This document shows positions 9,268-17,586 of a stretch of 64,000 bases of DNA, one piece after another; positions within the stretch are counted from its first letter, which is position 1, and each line of letters opens with the position of its first letter. The translations under genes were made by a program, and so were the position numbers. The stretch comes from Paracandidimonas soli. GTDB taxonomy: Bacteria > Pseudomonadota > Gammaproteobacteria > Burkholderiales > Burkholderiaceae_B. Below the pieces are notes generated by a model. It did no database searches. It was not told the DNA's origin and worked only from the letters and a program-made list of their open reading frames with translations. The stretch lies in contig NZ_SMBX01000012.1 in assembly GCF_004342005.1 (NCBI RefSeq), positions 1 to 64,000 of the forward strand, in the 5' to 3' direction.

Positions 9268-9570
9268 CGGAAAACCTCGGATAACCCAACTCGGACTGCA
9301 CGCATGCCGAGGATGGTCCGACGGTAGCGCGATGTATCGCCCGGTAACTCGGGCGATGAAGCCATAGAGAATATATTCCTGCCGTCCGGAAGTAAAGTGC
9401 GGTTCTGCCCGGATAGCCGGTTTCCGCTCTGGATCGGTGCGCGGCCGAATGCGGCGCCCCTGCTGGTGGCGAAGGGGACATCCCGGGCGGGGATACATAA
9501 GCTCAGCGTTTATATGTATATGGATATAGCGAGTTTCCGAGGGCCGGCGATATCCGGATACCGCTGGCGA
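9268..9570. other. Gene-free stretch upstream of the M20 gene
   Basis: A 303-base gap between the end of an enolase-superfamily gene and the M20 gene, both on the minus strand. It probably holds the promoter of the peptidase/transporter run. The only structure I see is an 8-bp inverted repeat, ATCGCCCG at 9336-9343 and CGGGCGAT at 9350-9357 with a 6-base spacer, about 70-90 bases before the M20 start. It could be an operator or a leader hairpin. No convincing coding frame. Confidence 0.5.
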
Positions 9571-10713
9571 TCAGACGTAGCATGGGCCTTCGATCAGAGG
9601 GTGCGTCGCAATGAACGCTTCGTCGACTTTCAGGCCGATGCCGACGCCGTCCAGCGCCTGCACGCAGCCGTTGGTATCGACTCGATAAGGCGGCATATCG
9701 GTCATATTGTCGCGAAAAGGATTGTAAAGTGTCAGATCCGCCTCGAAATAGCCGGGATTGTCGATGCCGCACAAGAAGCTGATGGATGTCGCCATATTGA
9801 TGGCGGTGGCGGATGTATGGGGGTTGACGCTCAATCTTCTCGCGCCGGCAAGCGCGGCGATTTTCAGGGATTCGGTGATGCCGCCCGTCTTGGAGAGATC
9901 GGGCTGGACGAAGCCGACGGACTCGGAGGCGATCAGGGGTTCGAATTCGTAGCGCGTGTAGTGGTTTTCCCCAGCGGCGAGGGGAGTGCGTCCCAGCCGG
10001 GCGGCGCGGACGTACAGGCCCAGGTCGTGCGCGGGAAAGGGCTCTTCCAGCCAGCCTATGCCCAGTTCGTCGTATGCGGGCATGATGCGGCGCACGTCAT
10101 CCAGGGTGTAGCGGGTATTGGCGTCCACCAGGATGTCGATGCTGTCGCCGAGCGCCCGGCGAACGGCGGATGCGCGGGCGATATCGTTCGCAACCGTATC
10201 GCCCATGCGCAGCTTCACCGCGCGATAGCCTTGCTCGACATGGCCTTTGGCCTCTTCCGCCAGGGAGTCGGGCGCCTGCCAGCCCAGGGAAATGCCGCCC
10301 GCGTATGCCTTGACCGGCTTGTTTCTGCCGCCGAGCATGACATGCAGGGGCATGCTGGCCGCCTGGCAGCGGATGTCCCACAGGGCGAGATCGAGCCCGC
10401 TCAGGGCCAGGGCCGCCGCAGCTCCCATCCCGTGGCTGCCGATCTGCATCTGGTACACATGGGAGCCGATGCCGTTGACGTCCAGCGCATCGCGCCCGAG
10501 CACCAGCTCGCGCAAGGTCGTGTCGATGAGCTTGGCGATTGCGCCGGGGCAGCGGCCGTGATGGGCTTCTCCCCATCCGGTCAGGCCGCCGTCGGTTTCC
10601 ACGCGCACCAGGACGGCATCGCGCTTGACGCTTCGGCCGATTCCCAGCGTGACCGACTTGTCCGCGGGAACGGGGAACGAAATGGGAAATGCCTTGATTT
10701 GCGTGATTTTCAT
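9571..10713 (-). CDS. Mandelate racemase/muconate lactonizing enzyme family protein (KxR variant)
   Basis: An enolase-superfamily enzyme of 380 residues. Metal ligands are D197, E223 and E249, and the D272-H299 pair has the same 27-residue spacing as the mandelate racemase dyad. The usual second-strand KxK base motif reads K167-L-R169, so the second lysine is an arginine. Such enzymes abstract a proton next to a carboxylate and then dehydrate or racemise an acid sugar. Last gene of a minus-strand operon with a dehydrogenase, an FAH-type hydrolase, a second enolase-superfamily enzyme and a Bug receptor. Substrate unknown. Confidence 0.88.
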   Translation of the reverse strand: MKITQIKAFPISFPVPADKSVTLGIGRSVKRDAVLVRVETDGGLTGWGEAHHGRCPGAIAKLIDTTLRELVLGRDALDVNGIGSHVYQMQIGSHGMGAAAALALSGLDLALWDIRCQAASMPLHVMLGGRNKPVKAYAGGISLGWQAPDSLAEEAKGHVEQGYRAVKLRMGDTVANDIARASAVRRALGDSIDILVDANTRYTLDDVRRIMPAYDELGIGWLEEPFPAHDLGLYVRAARLGRTPLAAGENHYTRYEFEPLIASESVGFVQPDLSKTGGITESLKIAALAGARRLSVNPHTSATAINMATSISFLCGIDNPGYFEADLTLYNPFRDNMTDMPPYRVDTNGCVQALDGVGIGLKVDEAFIATHPLIEGPCYV

Positions 10714-10728
10714 GCGGCCTCCACAGAT

Positions 10729-11691
10729 TTATGGCTGGTAGATTTCAGGATTGACCAGGTTGAGGAAGCGCTGGCCGTCGAGCAGGCGAAGAGCTTCGTC
10801 GACCGCGCCGCGGCTCATCCGCTGCATGCTGGATTGCGTAATGGCGGCGACATGGGGCGTCAGAAACAGGTGTTCCAGTCCCTTGGGATAAAGCCCTTCC
10901 GGAATGGGCTGCTGGTCGTGCACGTCCAGCATGGCGCCTCTAAGGCGCTTTTCCCGCAATGCGGTCAGCAGGGCGTTGGTGTCGACGACGGGGCCCCGAG
11001 CCACGTTGATCAGCAATGCATCCGGTTTCATGCACGCCAGCGCGGATGCATCCACGAGCCCCCGGGTCTCGTCGGTCAGGGGGCATGAGAGCACCACGAT
11101 GTCCGATTGGCGAAAGAGCTGCGTCTTGTCGGCGGCCGCTACTCCCTCGGGCAGGGTTTCGGGCCTGCGCGTCAGCCCCAGTACGTGCATGCCGAGCGCC
11201 TGGGCGACGGAGGCCAGCGCGCGGCCGATGGTCCCCACGCCTACGATTCCCAGCGTCAGCCCGTTGATTTCCCGCGCCTGATCCGCGCATCGGCGCGCCT
11301 CGGCCCAGTCGCGGGAGGGGTCGTCCAGCAGCATCCGGGGCAGGCGGCGATTGAAATGCAGCATGGCGGCCACGCAGTATTCGACGACGGATGCGGTGTT
11401 GGAGCCGGGAATGTTCGCAACGGGAATGCGGTGCGCGCAAGCCTGCGCCATGGGGATCATGTCCAGCCCGACGCCATGCCGGATGACGCCACGCAACTGC
11501 TGCTGGTGCTGGAAGATGTCGTCGGGCAATTTCGAGCGCACGATCAGCACTTGGGCGTCCCGGATCAGCCGACGCAGCGTATCCGGCTGCGTATCCGGCG
11601 CGACCGTGACGTCTGCTGCTTGCGCCAGCCGCAGGTGCTCTTGTTCGTGGATGGGATTGGTCAGTAGAACCTGGGGACGGGAGTTGTTCAT
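10729..11691 (-). CDS. D-2-hydroxyacid dehydrogenase (NAD(P)-dependent)
   Basis: A 320-residue 2-hydroxyacid dehydrogenase of the phosphoglycerate dehydrogenase type. The nucleotide-binding fold carries GIVGVGTIGRALA (about 148-160). The catalytic set is Arg in LINVARGPVVDTN, Glu/Asp in the AMLDVHDQQPIP region and His in LTPHVAAIT. It oxidises a 2-hydroxy acid or reduces a 2-keto acid. Start ATG 11691 overlaps the preceding gene by 4 bases. In this operon it may interconvert the keto acid made by the dehydratases, which is inference. Confidence 0.9.
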   Translation of the reverse strand: MNNSRPQVLLTNPIHEQEHLRLAQAADVTVAPDTQPDTLRRLIRDAQVLIVRSKLPDDIFQHQQQLRGVIRHGVGLDMIPMAQACAHRIPVANIPGSNTASVVEYCVAAMLHFNRRLPRMLLDDPSRDWAEARRCADQAREINGLTLGIVGVGTIGRALASVAQALGMHVLGLTRRPETLPEGVAAADKTQLFRQSDIVVLSCPLTDETRGLVDASALACMKPDALLINVARGPVVDTNALLTALREKRLRGAMLDVHDQQPIPEGLYPKGLEHLFLTPHVAAITQSSMQRMSRGAVDEALRLLDGQRFLNLVNPEIYQP

Positions 11692-12581
11692 GCGCCTATC
11701 CTGGTGACGGGATTGCCGAGCTTGCCGAAGCCGGGGATGCTCAGTATGACAGTTTGTCCTGGCTGCAGCCAGGCGGGCGGCGAGTGGTTGGAGGCGACGC
11801 CCGCTGGCGTGCCCGTGGCGATGATATCGCCCGTATCCAGCGGCATCCGGGTGGAAATGAACGCGATCAGTTCGTCGATGCGAAACAGCATCTCGTTGGT
11901 CGAGGAGGACTGCAGCTGCCTGCCGTCCACGGACAGGGAAATGGCCAGGCCGTGAGGATCGTCCACATCGTCGGAAGATACGATCCATGGACCCAGCGGT
12001 CCGCTGGCAGGCTGGTTCTTTCCCCTGACGAAGTTGCCGTCACGGCGCACCATGTCCGCATAGCTGACGTCGTTGAACAGGGTGTAGCCGCAAACGTGCG
12101 GCATGGCCTGTTCGCGGGAACAGTTCAGCGCAGGCCTGCCGATGACGGCGGCCAGCTCGGCCTCGTAGGTGATTTCGTGCCCTTCGTGGATCGTGATGGG
12201 TTCGTCCGGCCCGATGATGGTGGTCCGCGACCTGACGAACGTAACGGGAGCCTCCGGAGCTGCGCGGCCGGAGGCGGCCAGGCCGTCGCGGTAATTGAAG
12301 GCCGCTCCCACGATCTTGCCCGCATCGGGCAGCGGAGCAAGCAGGCGCACGTCCTGCTGGCGCAGCAGGCATGCCGGCGATATTTCCGCGTTCCGGATGG
12401 CTTGGGAAAGCGGCGCCAGACCATGGGATATCCAGTCCATCATGGTCGGCGCCAGGGCCTGCAATGGCGCGGGCCGGGAAGGGTGGGACCCGTCGATCAG
12501 CATCGCCGGCCCCGGATCATCGCCGTCGAGCAGGATGCCGGCGGAAATCCTTCCCTGATGCGCGAAGGTAACGAAACGCAT
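11688..12581 (-). CDS. Fumarylacetoacetate hydrolase family protein
   Basis: A 297-residue FAH-fold protein. The C-terminal domain shows the metal-site acidic residues in EITYEAELAAVIGRPA, then GYTLFNDVSYADMVRRDG and the closing DIIATGTPAGV. Members hydrolyse or isomerise C-C bonds in 2,4-diketo or 3-acylpyruvate acids; some act on 2,4-diketo-3-deoxy sugar acids. Between a dehydrogenase and sugar-acid type dehydratase genes the last use is attractive but unproven. Confidence 0.9.
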   Translation of the reverse strand: MRFVTFAHQGRISAGILLDGDDPGPAMLIDGSHPSRPAPLQALAPTMMDWISHGLAPLSQAIRNAEISPACLLRQQDVRLLAPLPDAGKIVGAAFNYRDGLAASGRAAPEAPVTFVRSRTTIIGPDEPITIHEGHEITYEAELAAVIGRPALNCSREQAMPHVCGYTLFNDVSYADMVRRDGNFVRGKNQPASGPLGPWIVSSDDVDDPHGLAISLSVDGRQLQSSSTNEMLFRIDELIAFISTRMPLDTGDIIATGTPAGVASNHSPPAWLQPGQTVILSIPGFGKLGNPVTRIGA

Positions 12582-12593
12582 GGCGTCAGGACC

Positions 12594-13733
12594 TCATGTC
12601 GTGTATTTTTCCAGTACCTTGCGGTTGATGTCTATGCCAAGACCGGGACCCGTGGGGATGGCGACGATGCCGCGTTCCTGCACGATGGGCTCCATGCCCA
12701 GATCGTCCCTGAACGGATTTTCGCATTGTTCGAATTCGAACAGGGGAGGCATGGGACGGAAGCTGGGAGGCTGGTCGGGCAGGGCGGCGATGAAGTGCAG
12801 GGTGGCGGCGACGCCGATGATCGATCCCCAGGCGTGCGGCACGCACTCGACGCCGTGGGCGATGGCGAGGGTGGCGATCTTCCTGCATTCGCTCAGGCCG
12901 CCTGCGGCGCAGACGTCAGGCTGGACGATGTCCATGGCCTTGCGCGCCACGATATCCCTGAACCCCCAGCGCGTGTACTCGTTCTCTCCCCCGGCGACCG
13001 CCATGTCCAGCGCGCGGCTCACTTCCACGTAGCCGTCGAGGTCCTCCGGCGATATGGGCTCCTCGAACCATTCCACGTTCAGTTGCTCGAGCTCTCTCCC
13101 CAGGCGTATGGCGGCGGGCACGGAGAAGCAATGGTTGGCGTCTACCATGAGCCGGATATCGTCGCCGATGGCCTTGCGCACGGCTGCGACGCGGGCGATG
13201 TCCAGCTTCGGCGAGCCCAGGCCGATTTTCATCTTGACCGCGGTGAAGCCGTCTTCGACATAGCCTTGCGCCTCCTCCACTGCCTCTTCGATCAGCCGGT
13301 CCATGTCGATGAAGTACAGGCCGGTCGCATAGGCCTGCACCGTATCCCGGTAGGCGCCGCCGATCAGCTTGTGCACCGGCTTGCCGCAGGACTTGCCGAT
13401 GATGTCCCACAGGGCGATGTCGATGCCGCTGATGGCGGCGATCGCCATGCCGCTGGAGCCGTAGTCCTTGATGCGGTTGTACAGGTCCTCCCATATCACT
13501 TCGACATCGAAGGCGTCGCGGCCGATGATCCGGGGACCGAACTGCGTATCGATGAAGGCCTTGGCGACATGGGCGGGCCCGTAGCATTCGCCCCAGCCCA
13601 CGATGCCGTCCTGCGTCTCGATCTCGACGATGCATGAGCCGCGCGTCTTGTAGAGCCATCCCCTGGACGAGGTGAATGGCCGCGCGATCGGGGCGGAGAC
13701 GGCATGGCAGGTGACTTTGCGAATGATGCTCAT
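12594..13733 (-). CDS. Mandelate racemase/muconate lactonizing enzyme family protein (acid sugar dehydratase type)
   Basis: A second, canonical enolase-superfamily enzyme of 379 residues. K167-M-K169 forms the KxK base pair, D198, E224 and E250 bind magnesium, and D273 with H300 form the dyad on the other face. This set fits the mandelate-racemase subgroup, which contains galactarate, gluconate and related dehydratases and cycloisomerases. Its start overlaps the Bug gene stop by 4 bases, linking uptake and first catalytic step. The exact sugar acid cannot be read from the sequence. Confidence 0.9.
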   Translation of the reverse strand: MSIIRKVTCHAVSAPIARPFTSSRGWLYKTRGSCIVEIETQDGIVGWGECYGPAHVAKAFIDTQFGPRIIGRDAFDVEVIWEDLYNRIKDYGSSGMAIAAISGIDIALWDIIGKSCGKPVHKLIGGAYRDTVQAYATGLYFIDMDRLIEEAVEEAQGYVEDGFTAVKMKIGLGSPKLDIARVAAVRKAIGDDIRLMVDANHCFSVPAAIRLGRELEQLNVEWFEEPISPEDLDGYVEVSRALDMAVAGGENEYTRWGFRDIVARKAMDIVQPDVCAAGGLSECRKIATLAIAHGVECVPHAWGSIIGVAATLHFIAALPDQPPSFRPMPPLFEFEQCENPFRDDLGMEPIVQERGIVAIPTGPGLGIDINRKVLEKYTT

Positions 13734-14707
13734 GGTTTCTTTCCTTCTGCCTTTTCAAAGATGCGTGTGGCGACGCTGTTGAGCGTGTTCTGCACGCCGT
13801 CGATCTCCTTCGTCAGCTCGTCGCCCTTCAGGGGGCTGATCACGACGCCGTTCTTGTCGGCGAAGTCCTTGAATTCGGGGCTTTCGATGGCATTGGAGAA
13901 CAGCGTGATCAGGCGGTCGCGCTCCATCTGGGGCAGGCCTGCCGGGGCGACCACGTAGGCCATCTGCACCAGCGGCCCGTAGGGGAATACGTCATGCCCC
14001 AGCTCTTTGAAGGTCGGAATGTCGGGCATGATCTCCAGTCTTTCGTTGGCGAAGACGCCGAGCGGACGTACGTTGCCTGCGTCGATCTGTCCCTTGCTCT
14101 CGGAGGGCTTGAGAACGGCGGCCTGGATCTGGTTGCCGGCGAGGTCCGTGATGACTTTGGCGCCGCCTGTGTACGGGACATGGATGTAGGAGGTGCCGGC
14201 GGCCTGCGCGGTCATCTCGGCAAAGATATGGTTCAGGTTATTGGTGCCCGGCGTGCCGATGGACACGGGTTTCTGCTTCATGTTCGCCAGGAATTCCTGT
14301 AGGTTCCTGGCCGGATTCTGCTGGTGGACGACGAGAATCAGGGGATCGACGGATACCCGCGCAATGGGCGTGAACTGGCTGTTCTGGAGGTCCGTCAGCT
14401 TCTGGGCGATCTGCGCGAGGGTGGAGCTGGTTCCCATCCCCACCGTATAGCCGTCCGGGGCGGAACGCGCGACGCGCGTCATGCCGATAGAGCCCGTGGC
14501 GCCGGGCAGGTTCTCCACGATGAGGCTGACGCCGGCCTGCTTCTGCATGATGTTCTGCAGCTGCCGGGCGGCGATGTCGTTCGAGCCGCCGGCATTCCAG
14601 GGAATGATGAACTGTATGTCTCGCTGGGGGAAGTCCTTGCCGCTGGCGGGAGCCGCAAACGGCAGCAGGGCTGCCAGGGCTAGTGCTGCAAAATGCCTTT
14701 GTCGCAT
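13730..14707 (-). CDS. Bug-family periplasmic solute-binding protein (TTT family), operon leader
   Basis: A Bug/TctC receptor of 325 residues with a Sec signal peptide (cleavage about APASG, residue 23). It has the two family pockets: IIPWNAGGSNDIAARQLQ near the N-terminus and SRTRVARSAPDGYT-like aspartate loop sequence (SAPDGYTVGMG). Bug proteins bind small carboxylates in the periplasm. No TctA/TctB membrane genes lie nearby, so it must use a transporter encoded elsewhere or act as a sensor. First gene of the operon, divergent from a GntR regulator. Confidence 0.92.
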   Translation of the reverse strand: MRQRHFAALALAALLPFAAPASGKDFPQRDIQFIIPWNAGGSNDIAARQLQNIMQKQAGVSLIVENLPGATGSIGMTRVARSAPDGYTVGMGTSSTLAQIAQKLTDLQNSQFTPIARVSVDPLILVVHQQNPARNLQEFLANMKQKPVSIGTPGTNNLNHIFAEMTAQAAGTSYIHVPYTGGAKVITDLAGNQIQAAVLKPSESKGQIDAGNVRPLGVFANERLEIMPDIPTFKELGHDVFPYGPLVQMAYVVAPAGLPQMERDRLITLFSNAIESPEFKDFADKNGVVISPLKGDELTKEIDGVQNTLNSVATRIFEKAEGKKP

Positions 14708-14781
14708 GTCATGTCTCCTGAGAGTGGTTTTGTGTGACGCGTTTGCTGGACATCTTGGTGCTGCGAAAAAATTCTATCCTA

Positions 14782-14797
14782 GTTTGTTATAACAAAC
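14782..14797. promoter_or_regulatory. Perfect 16-bp palindrome, probable GntR operator
   Basis: GTTTGTTATAACAAAC is a perfect palindrome in the 164-base gap between the divergent Bug operon and GntR gene. Its position 75 bases from each start fits a shared operator for the adjacent FCD-type GntR regulator. The core TTGTTATAACAA resembles operators of that family. Binding is inferred. Confidence 0.65.
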
Positions 14798-14871
14798 AAC
14801 AAATAATGAAGATTGAATGAAGAGAGGCCGTCCGGTAAGATGCGTCAATCCCCTTGATTTCGTGTTTCCCC

Positions 14872-15576
14872 ATGCCGCGCTTCCTGTTGCCTGTAGAAAA
14901 GAACAATCTGTCCGACCTGGCCTACCAGTCGTTGAAGCAGGCGTTGCTGTCGGGAAGATTCCAGCCGGGAGAGCGGCTTGTCCTGCGGGATGTCGCGGCT
15001 GACCTGCAGATCAGCCTGACGCCGGTGCGCGACGCCATCAATCACCTGATCGCGGAGCGTGTGCTGGATCGCGGACCGGGGGGGCAGAAGGGAGGGGCGA
15101 CCGTGCCCCGGCTGGATGCGGAGCAGTTCCGCCAGTTGATGCTGCTGCGCGCGGACCTGGAGTCACGTCTTGCGGAAGCGGCCGCGCGTCATATCGATCC
15201 GGACGAGATCGGCTTGTTGCAGCAGATCGTGGAAAAAATGCGCGAAGCCATCGACCGCCCCAACAAGAACACGTATCTCGACATGCATCGGCGCTTTCAT
15301 TTTTCCCTCTACGCTCACGCCCGCATGGATGTCGTCCTGGACATCACGGAAACGCTGTGGCTGCGCTGCGGCCCCGCGCTCAATGCCGTGCTCAGCGACT
15401 ATGTGCCCAACCTGAAGCGCCGCGACTATCACGGCGAAGCGGTGGAATGGCTGCGTAAGGGGGATCCCGCCAAAGTGGCGGAAAGCATCCGCCGGGACGT
15501 GACGGAGGCCAGCGCGTATATTTCCCGGCAGTTGGAGAAGGAAGGGCGGGACACGCCCGGTTCGCCTGTGAAGTGA
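14872..15576 (+). CDS. GntR family (FCD domain) transcriptional regulator
   Basis: A 234-residue DNA-binding repressor type protein. The N-terminal winged helix carries LAYQSLKQALLSGRFQPGER and the recognition part ISLTPVRDAINHLIAERVL. The C-terminal all-helical FCD ligand domain (about residues 90-225) has its metal-site histidines, for instance in DMHRRFHFSLY. ATG 14872 gives a normal N-terminus; a TTG at 14854 in the same frame is less likely. Divergent from the Bug/sugar-acid operon, which it probably controls through the palindrome at 14782. Confidence 0.9.
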   Translation: MPRFLLPVEKNNLSDLAYQSLKQALLSGRFQPGERLVLRDVAADLQISLTPVRDAINHLIAERVLDRGPGGQKGGATVPRLDAEQFRQLMLLRADLESRLAEAAARHIDPDEIGLLQQIVEKMREAIDRPNKNTYLDMHRRFHFSLYAHARMDVVLDITETLWLRCGPALNAVLSDYVPNLKRRDYHGEAVEWLRKGDPAKVAESIRRDVTEASAYISRQLEKEGRDTPGSPVK

Positions 15577-15660
15577 GTGATGCAGCAAGGTCGCCAGCAG
15601 CAGGAATCCGCCGAAGCGACTCAGGGGCGGCTCAATGCCGCGCCTGGGCGCCGTAGTAAT

Positions 15661-15705
15661 CCCCTTCCTTTGCGCGCAAGCGGCAGCCGCAGGTTGAGGA
15701 AGGGG
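15661..15705. other. Structured inverted-repeat segment between convergent genes
   Basis: CCCCTTCCT (15661-15669) pairs perfectly with AGGAAGGGG (15697-15705). Inside lie the palindrome TTGCGCGCAA (15670-15679) and a short hairpin GCGGCAGCCGC (15680-15690). This could fold as a branched structure. It sits in the 154-base gap between the convergent GntR and Bug genes. No T-run is present, so it is not a classic terminator. Confidence 0.4.
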
Positions 15706-15730
15706 AGGATGTCAAAGCATCACGATCCGA

Positions 15731-16693
15731 TCAGTTGATGCGGATGTCCAGCTTGCGCACTACGGTATCCCAGCGCTTGATTTCTCCCTTCACGAAGGTC
15801 CAGAGTTCTTCCGGCGTGCTGCTTTGCGGGATTGCGCCTTCCTGGCGGAAGCGCTGCTGGAGTTTTTCCGCATTCATGACTTTGACCACGGCGGCGTTCA
15901 GCTTGGCGATGATCTCAGGCGGGGTGCCCTTGGGCGCAAGCAGCGCATTCCAGGTATTGATTTCGTAGCCCGGGAAGGACGCGTTCTCGCTGACTGCGGG
16001 AACGTCCGGAAGTTCGGGGGAACGTTCCTTGGTCGTCACTGCGAGCGCGGTCAGCTTGCCGCCCTTGACCTGGGGAAGCGCCGCCGGCAGCGTGGCGAAG
16101 CTGAACTGCACGTCTCCTGCGATGACGGCGGTGTTGGCCAGCGCGCCGCCGCGATAGGGGACATGCTCCAGCTTCAGGTCCGCCATGTCGGCGAAAATGG
16201 CGGCGGCGATATGGGGCGGCGAGCCGTTGCCGCTCGATGAGTAGTTGTAGGCTCCAGGGTTGGCCTTGATCTTGGCGACCAGATCATCGACGGTTTTGAG
16301 TTCCAGCTTAGGGTCGGTAATCAGCACCAGGGGAATGGACGCCAGCATGGAGATAGGTTCGAAGCCTCCGATAGGGTCGTAGTTGAGCGTGCTGTACAGC
16401 GCCGGGTTCATGCCGTGGCTGGATACCGTGGTGACGAATACCGTATAGCCGTCCGGCTTGCTTTTTTCCACGTCGGCGGCGGCGATACTGCCTGCCGCTC
16501 CCGCCTTGTTTTCGATGACGACGGGCACATTCAGCTCGGTCGACAACTGTTCGCCCAGCGCGCGAGCCAGCAAATCTGTGGTGCCGCCGGCGGCGTAGCC
16601 GACCACGATCTTGATGGGCTGCTCGGGATATGCGGCGTAAGCTTGAGCGCTGGCGGCGACCAGAAGGCCGGCCAGTATGGCTTTGGTTTTCAT
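15731..16693 (-). CDS. Bug-family periplasmic solute-binding protein (TTT family), CoA module
   Basis: A 320-residue Bug receptor starting MKTKAILAGLLVAASAQAYA, a clear signal peptide with cleavage near AYA-A. The first pocket IVVGYAAGGTTDLLARALGE and the aspartate loop KSKPDGYTVFVT are present. Last gene of a minus-strand group with a CoA-transferase, a FadR-type regulator and an enoyl-CoA hydratase, so the ligand is probably an organic acid activated as a CoA ester. No membrane TctAB partners nearby. Confidence 0.92.
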   Translation of the reverse strand: MKTKAILAGLLVAASAQAYAAYPEQPIKIVVGYAAGGTTDLLARALGEQLSTELNVPVVIENKAGAAGSIAAADVEKSKPDGYTVFVTTVSSHGMNPALYSTLNYDPIGGFEPISMLASIPLVLITDPKLELKTVDDLVAKIKANPGAYNYSSSGNGSPPHIAAAIFADMADLKLEHVPYRGGALANTAVIAGDVQFSFATLPAALPQVKGGKLTALAVTTKERSPELPDVPAVSENASFPGYEINTWNALLAPKGTPPEIIAKLNAAVVKVMNAEKLQQRFRQEGAIPQSSTPEELWTFVKGEIKRWDTVVRKLDIRIN

Positions 16694-16773
16694 GGGGTTT
16701 GTCTCCTTGTTGGGTTGAATCTTTTGCCGCCGGACGGCTCTCCGCAAAAAGCGCGGCGTGGGGGCATTGTTTT

Positions 16774-17586
16774 CTATTTGCCTGTGAATACGGGTTGCCG
16801 TTTTTCGGCGAACGCCAGCTTGCCTTCCTTGTAGTCGGCGCTTTCGAAGCACTGGATGACCAGTCGCTTCATCTCTTGCATGTCGATGTCCGCAGTGCGG
16901 TCGGTCAGCAGCTTGATCATGTTCTTGCCCGCCGCCATGGTCAGCGGGGCGTTGGCATTGATCTTTTCCAGGTAGCCGGCAAGCGCCTGGTCCAGCTCTT
17001 CCTTCGGCACGACGTACTGGACCAGGCCCAGCTCTTTCGCGCGCGCCGCGCTGTAGCGTTCCGCGCTGAGGAAGATGTCCAGGGCATTGGCGGCGCCGAC
17101 GGCGCGTACCAGGTTCTGTATTGCGGAAAACCGATAGCCCAGTCCCAGGCGGGCGGCCGGGATCGACATGGACGAGGGCTCACTGGCGAAGCGGATGTCG
17201 CAGCACAGCGCGATGTTCATTCCTCCGCCGATGCAATAGCCGTCGATACGCGCGATCAGCGGTTTGGGAAAGTTCTGCAGCGCAAGCTGGGCGCCTTCGG
17301 CCGCCTGTTCGTAGTGCTCGACGGCGTCGCGGCCGGTGCGCAGCTTGTCGAATTGGGAGATGTTGGCCCCGCTGACGAAGGCCTTGCCGCCGGCTCCGGT
17401 GACGACGACGCTGCGGATGTCGTCATCGCTCTCGAACCGCGCCAGCGCGGGGGGAATGCCTTCCCACATGGCCAGCGATACGGCGTTGTGCCTTGCGGGG
17501 TCGTTGAATGTGATCCATCCGGTATGGCCGGATTGTTCTATGGTCAGGTGTTCGGTCGTCAGTTCCTGGATGAGTGTCTTACTCAT
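16774..17586 (-). CDS. Enoyl-CoA hydratase/isomerase family protein
   Basis: A crotonase-fold enzyme of 270 residues. The oxyanion-hole strands are visible in GKAFVSGANISQF and IDGYCIGGGMNIALCCDIRFA. It lacks the typical acidic ExxxG pattern of true hydratases in the next segment (SSMSIPAARLGLGY has Ala at the usual first Glu position), so the reaction may be other than simple hydration. Its start overlaps the GntR gene stop by 8 bases. It probably works on the CoA ester made by the neighbouring CoA-transferase. Confidence 0.88.
   Translation of the reverse strand: MSKTLIQELTTEHLTIEQSGHTGWITFNDPARHNAVSLAMWEGIPPALARFESDDDIRSVVVTGAGGKAFVSGANISQFDKLRTGRDAVEHYEQAAEGAQLALQNFPKPLIARIDGYCIGGGMNIALCCDIRFASEPSSMSIPAARLGLGYRFSAIQNLVRAVGAANALDIFLSAERYSAARAKELGLVQYVVPKEELDQALAGYLEKINANAPLTMAAGKNMIKLLTDRTADIDMQEMKRLVIQCFESADYKEGKLAFAEKRQPVFTGK

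Noticed and set aside
9397-11088. Long open frame on the plus strand (563 codons)
   Set aside because: It is antisense to the enolase-superfamily and dehydrogenase genes, has no family features, and is explained by GC-rich codon bias.
11754-13637. Long open frame on the plus strand (627 codons)
   Set aside because: Antisense to FAH-family and enolase-superfamily genes that carry complete catalytic motifs.
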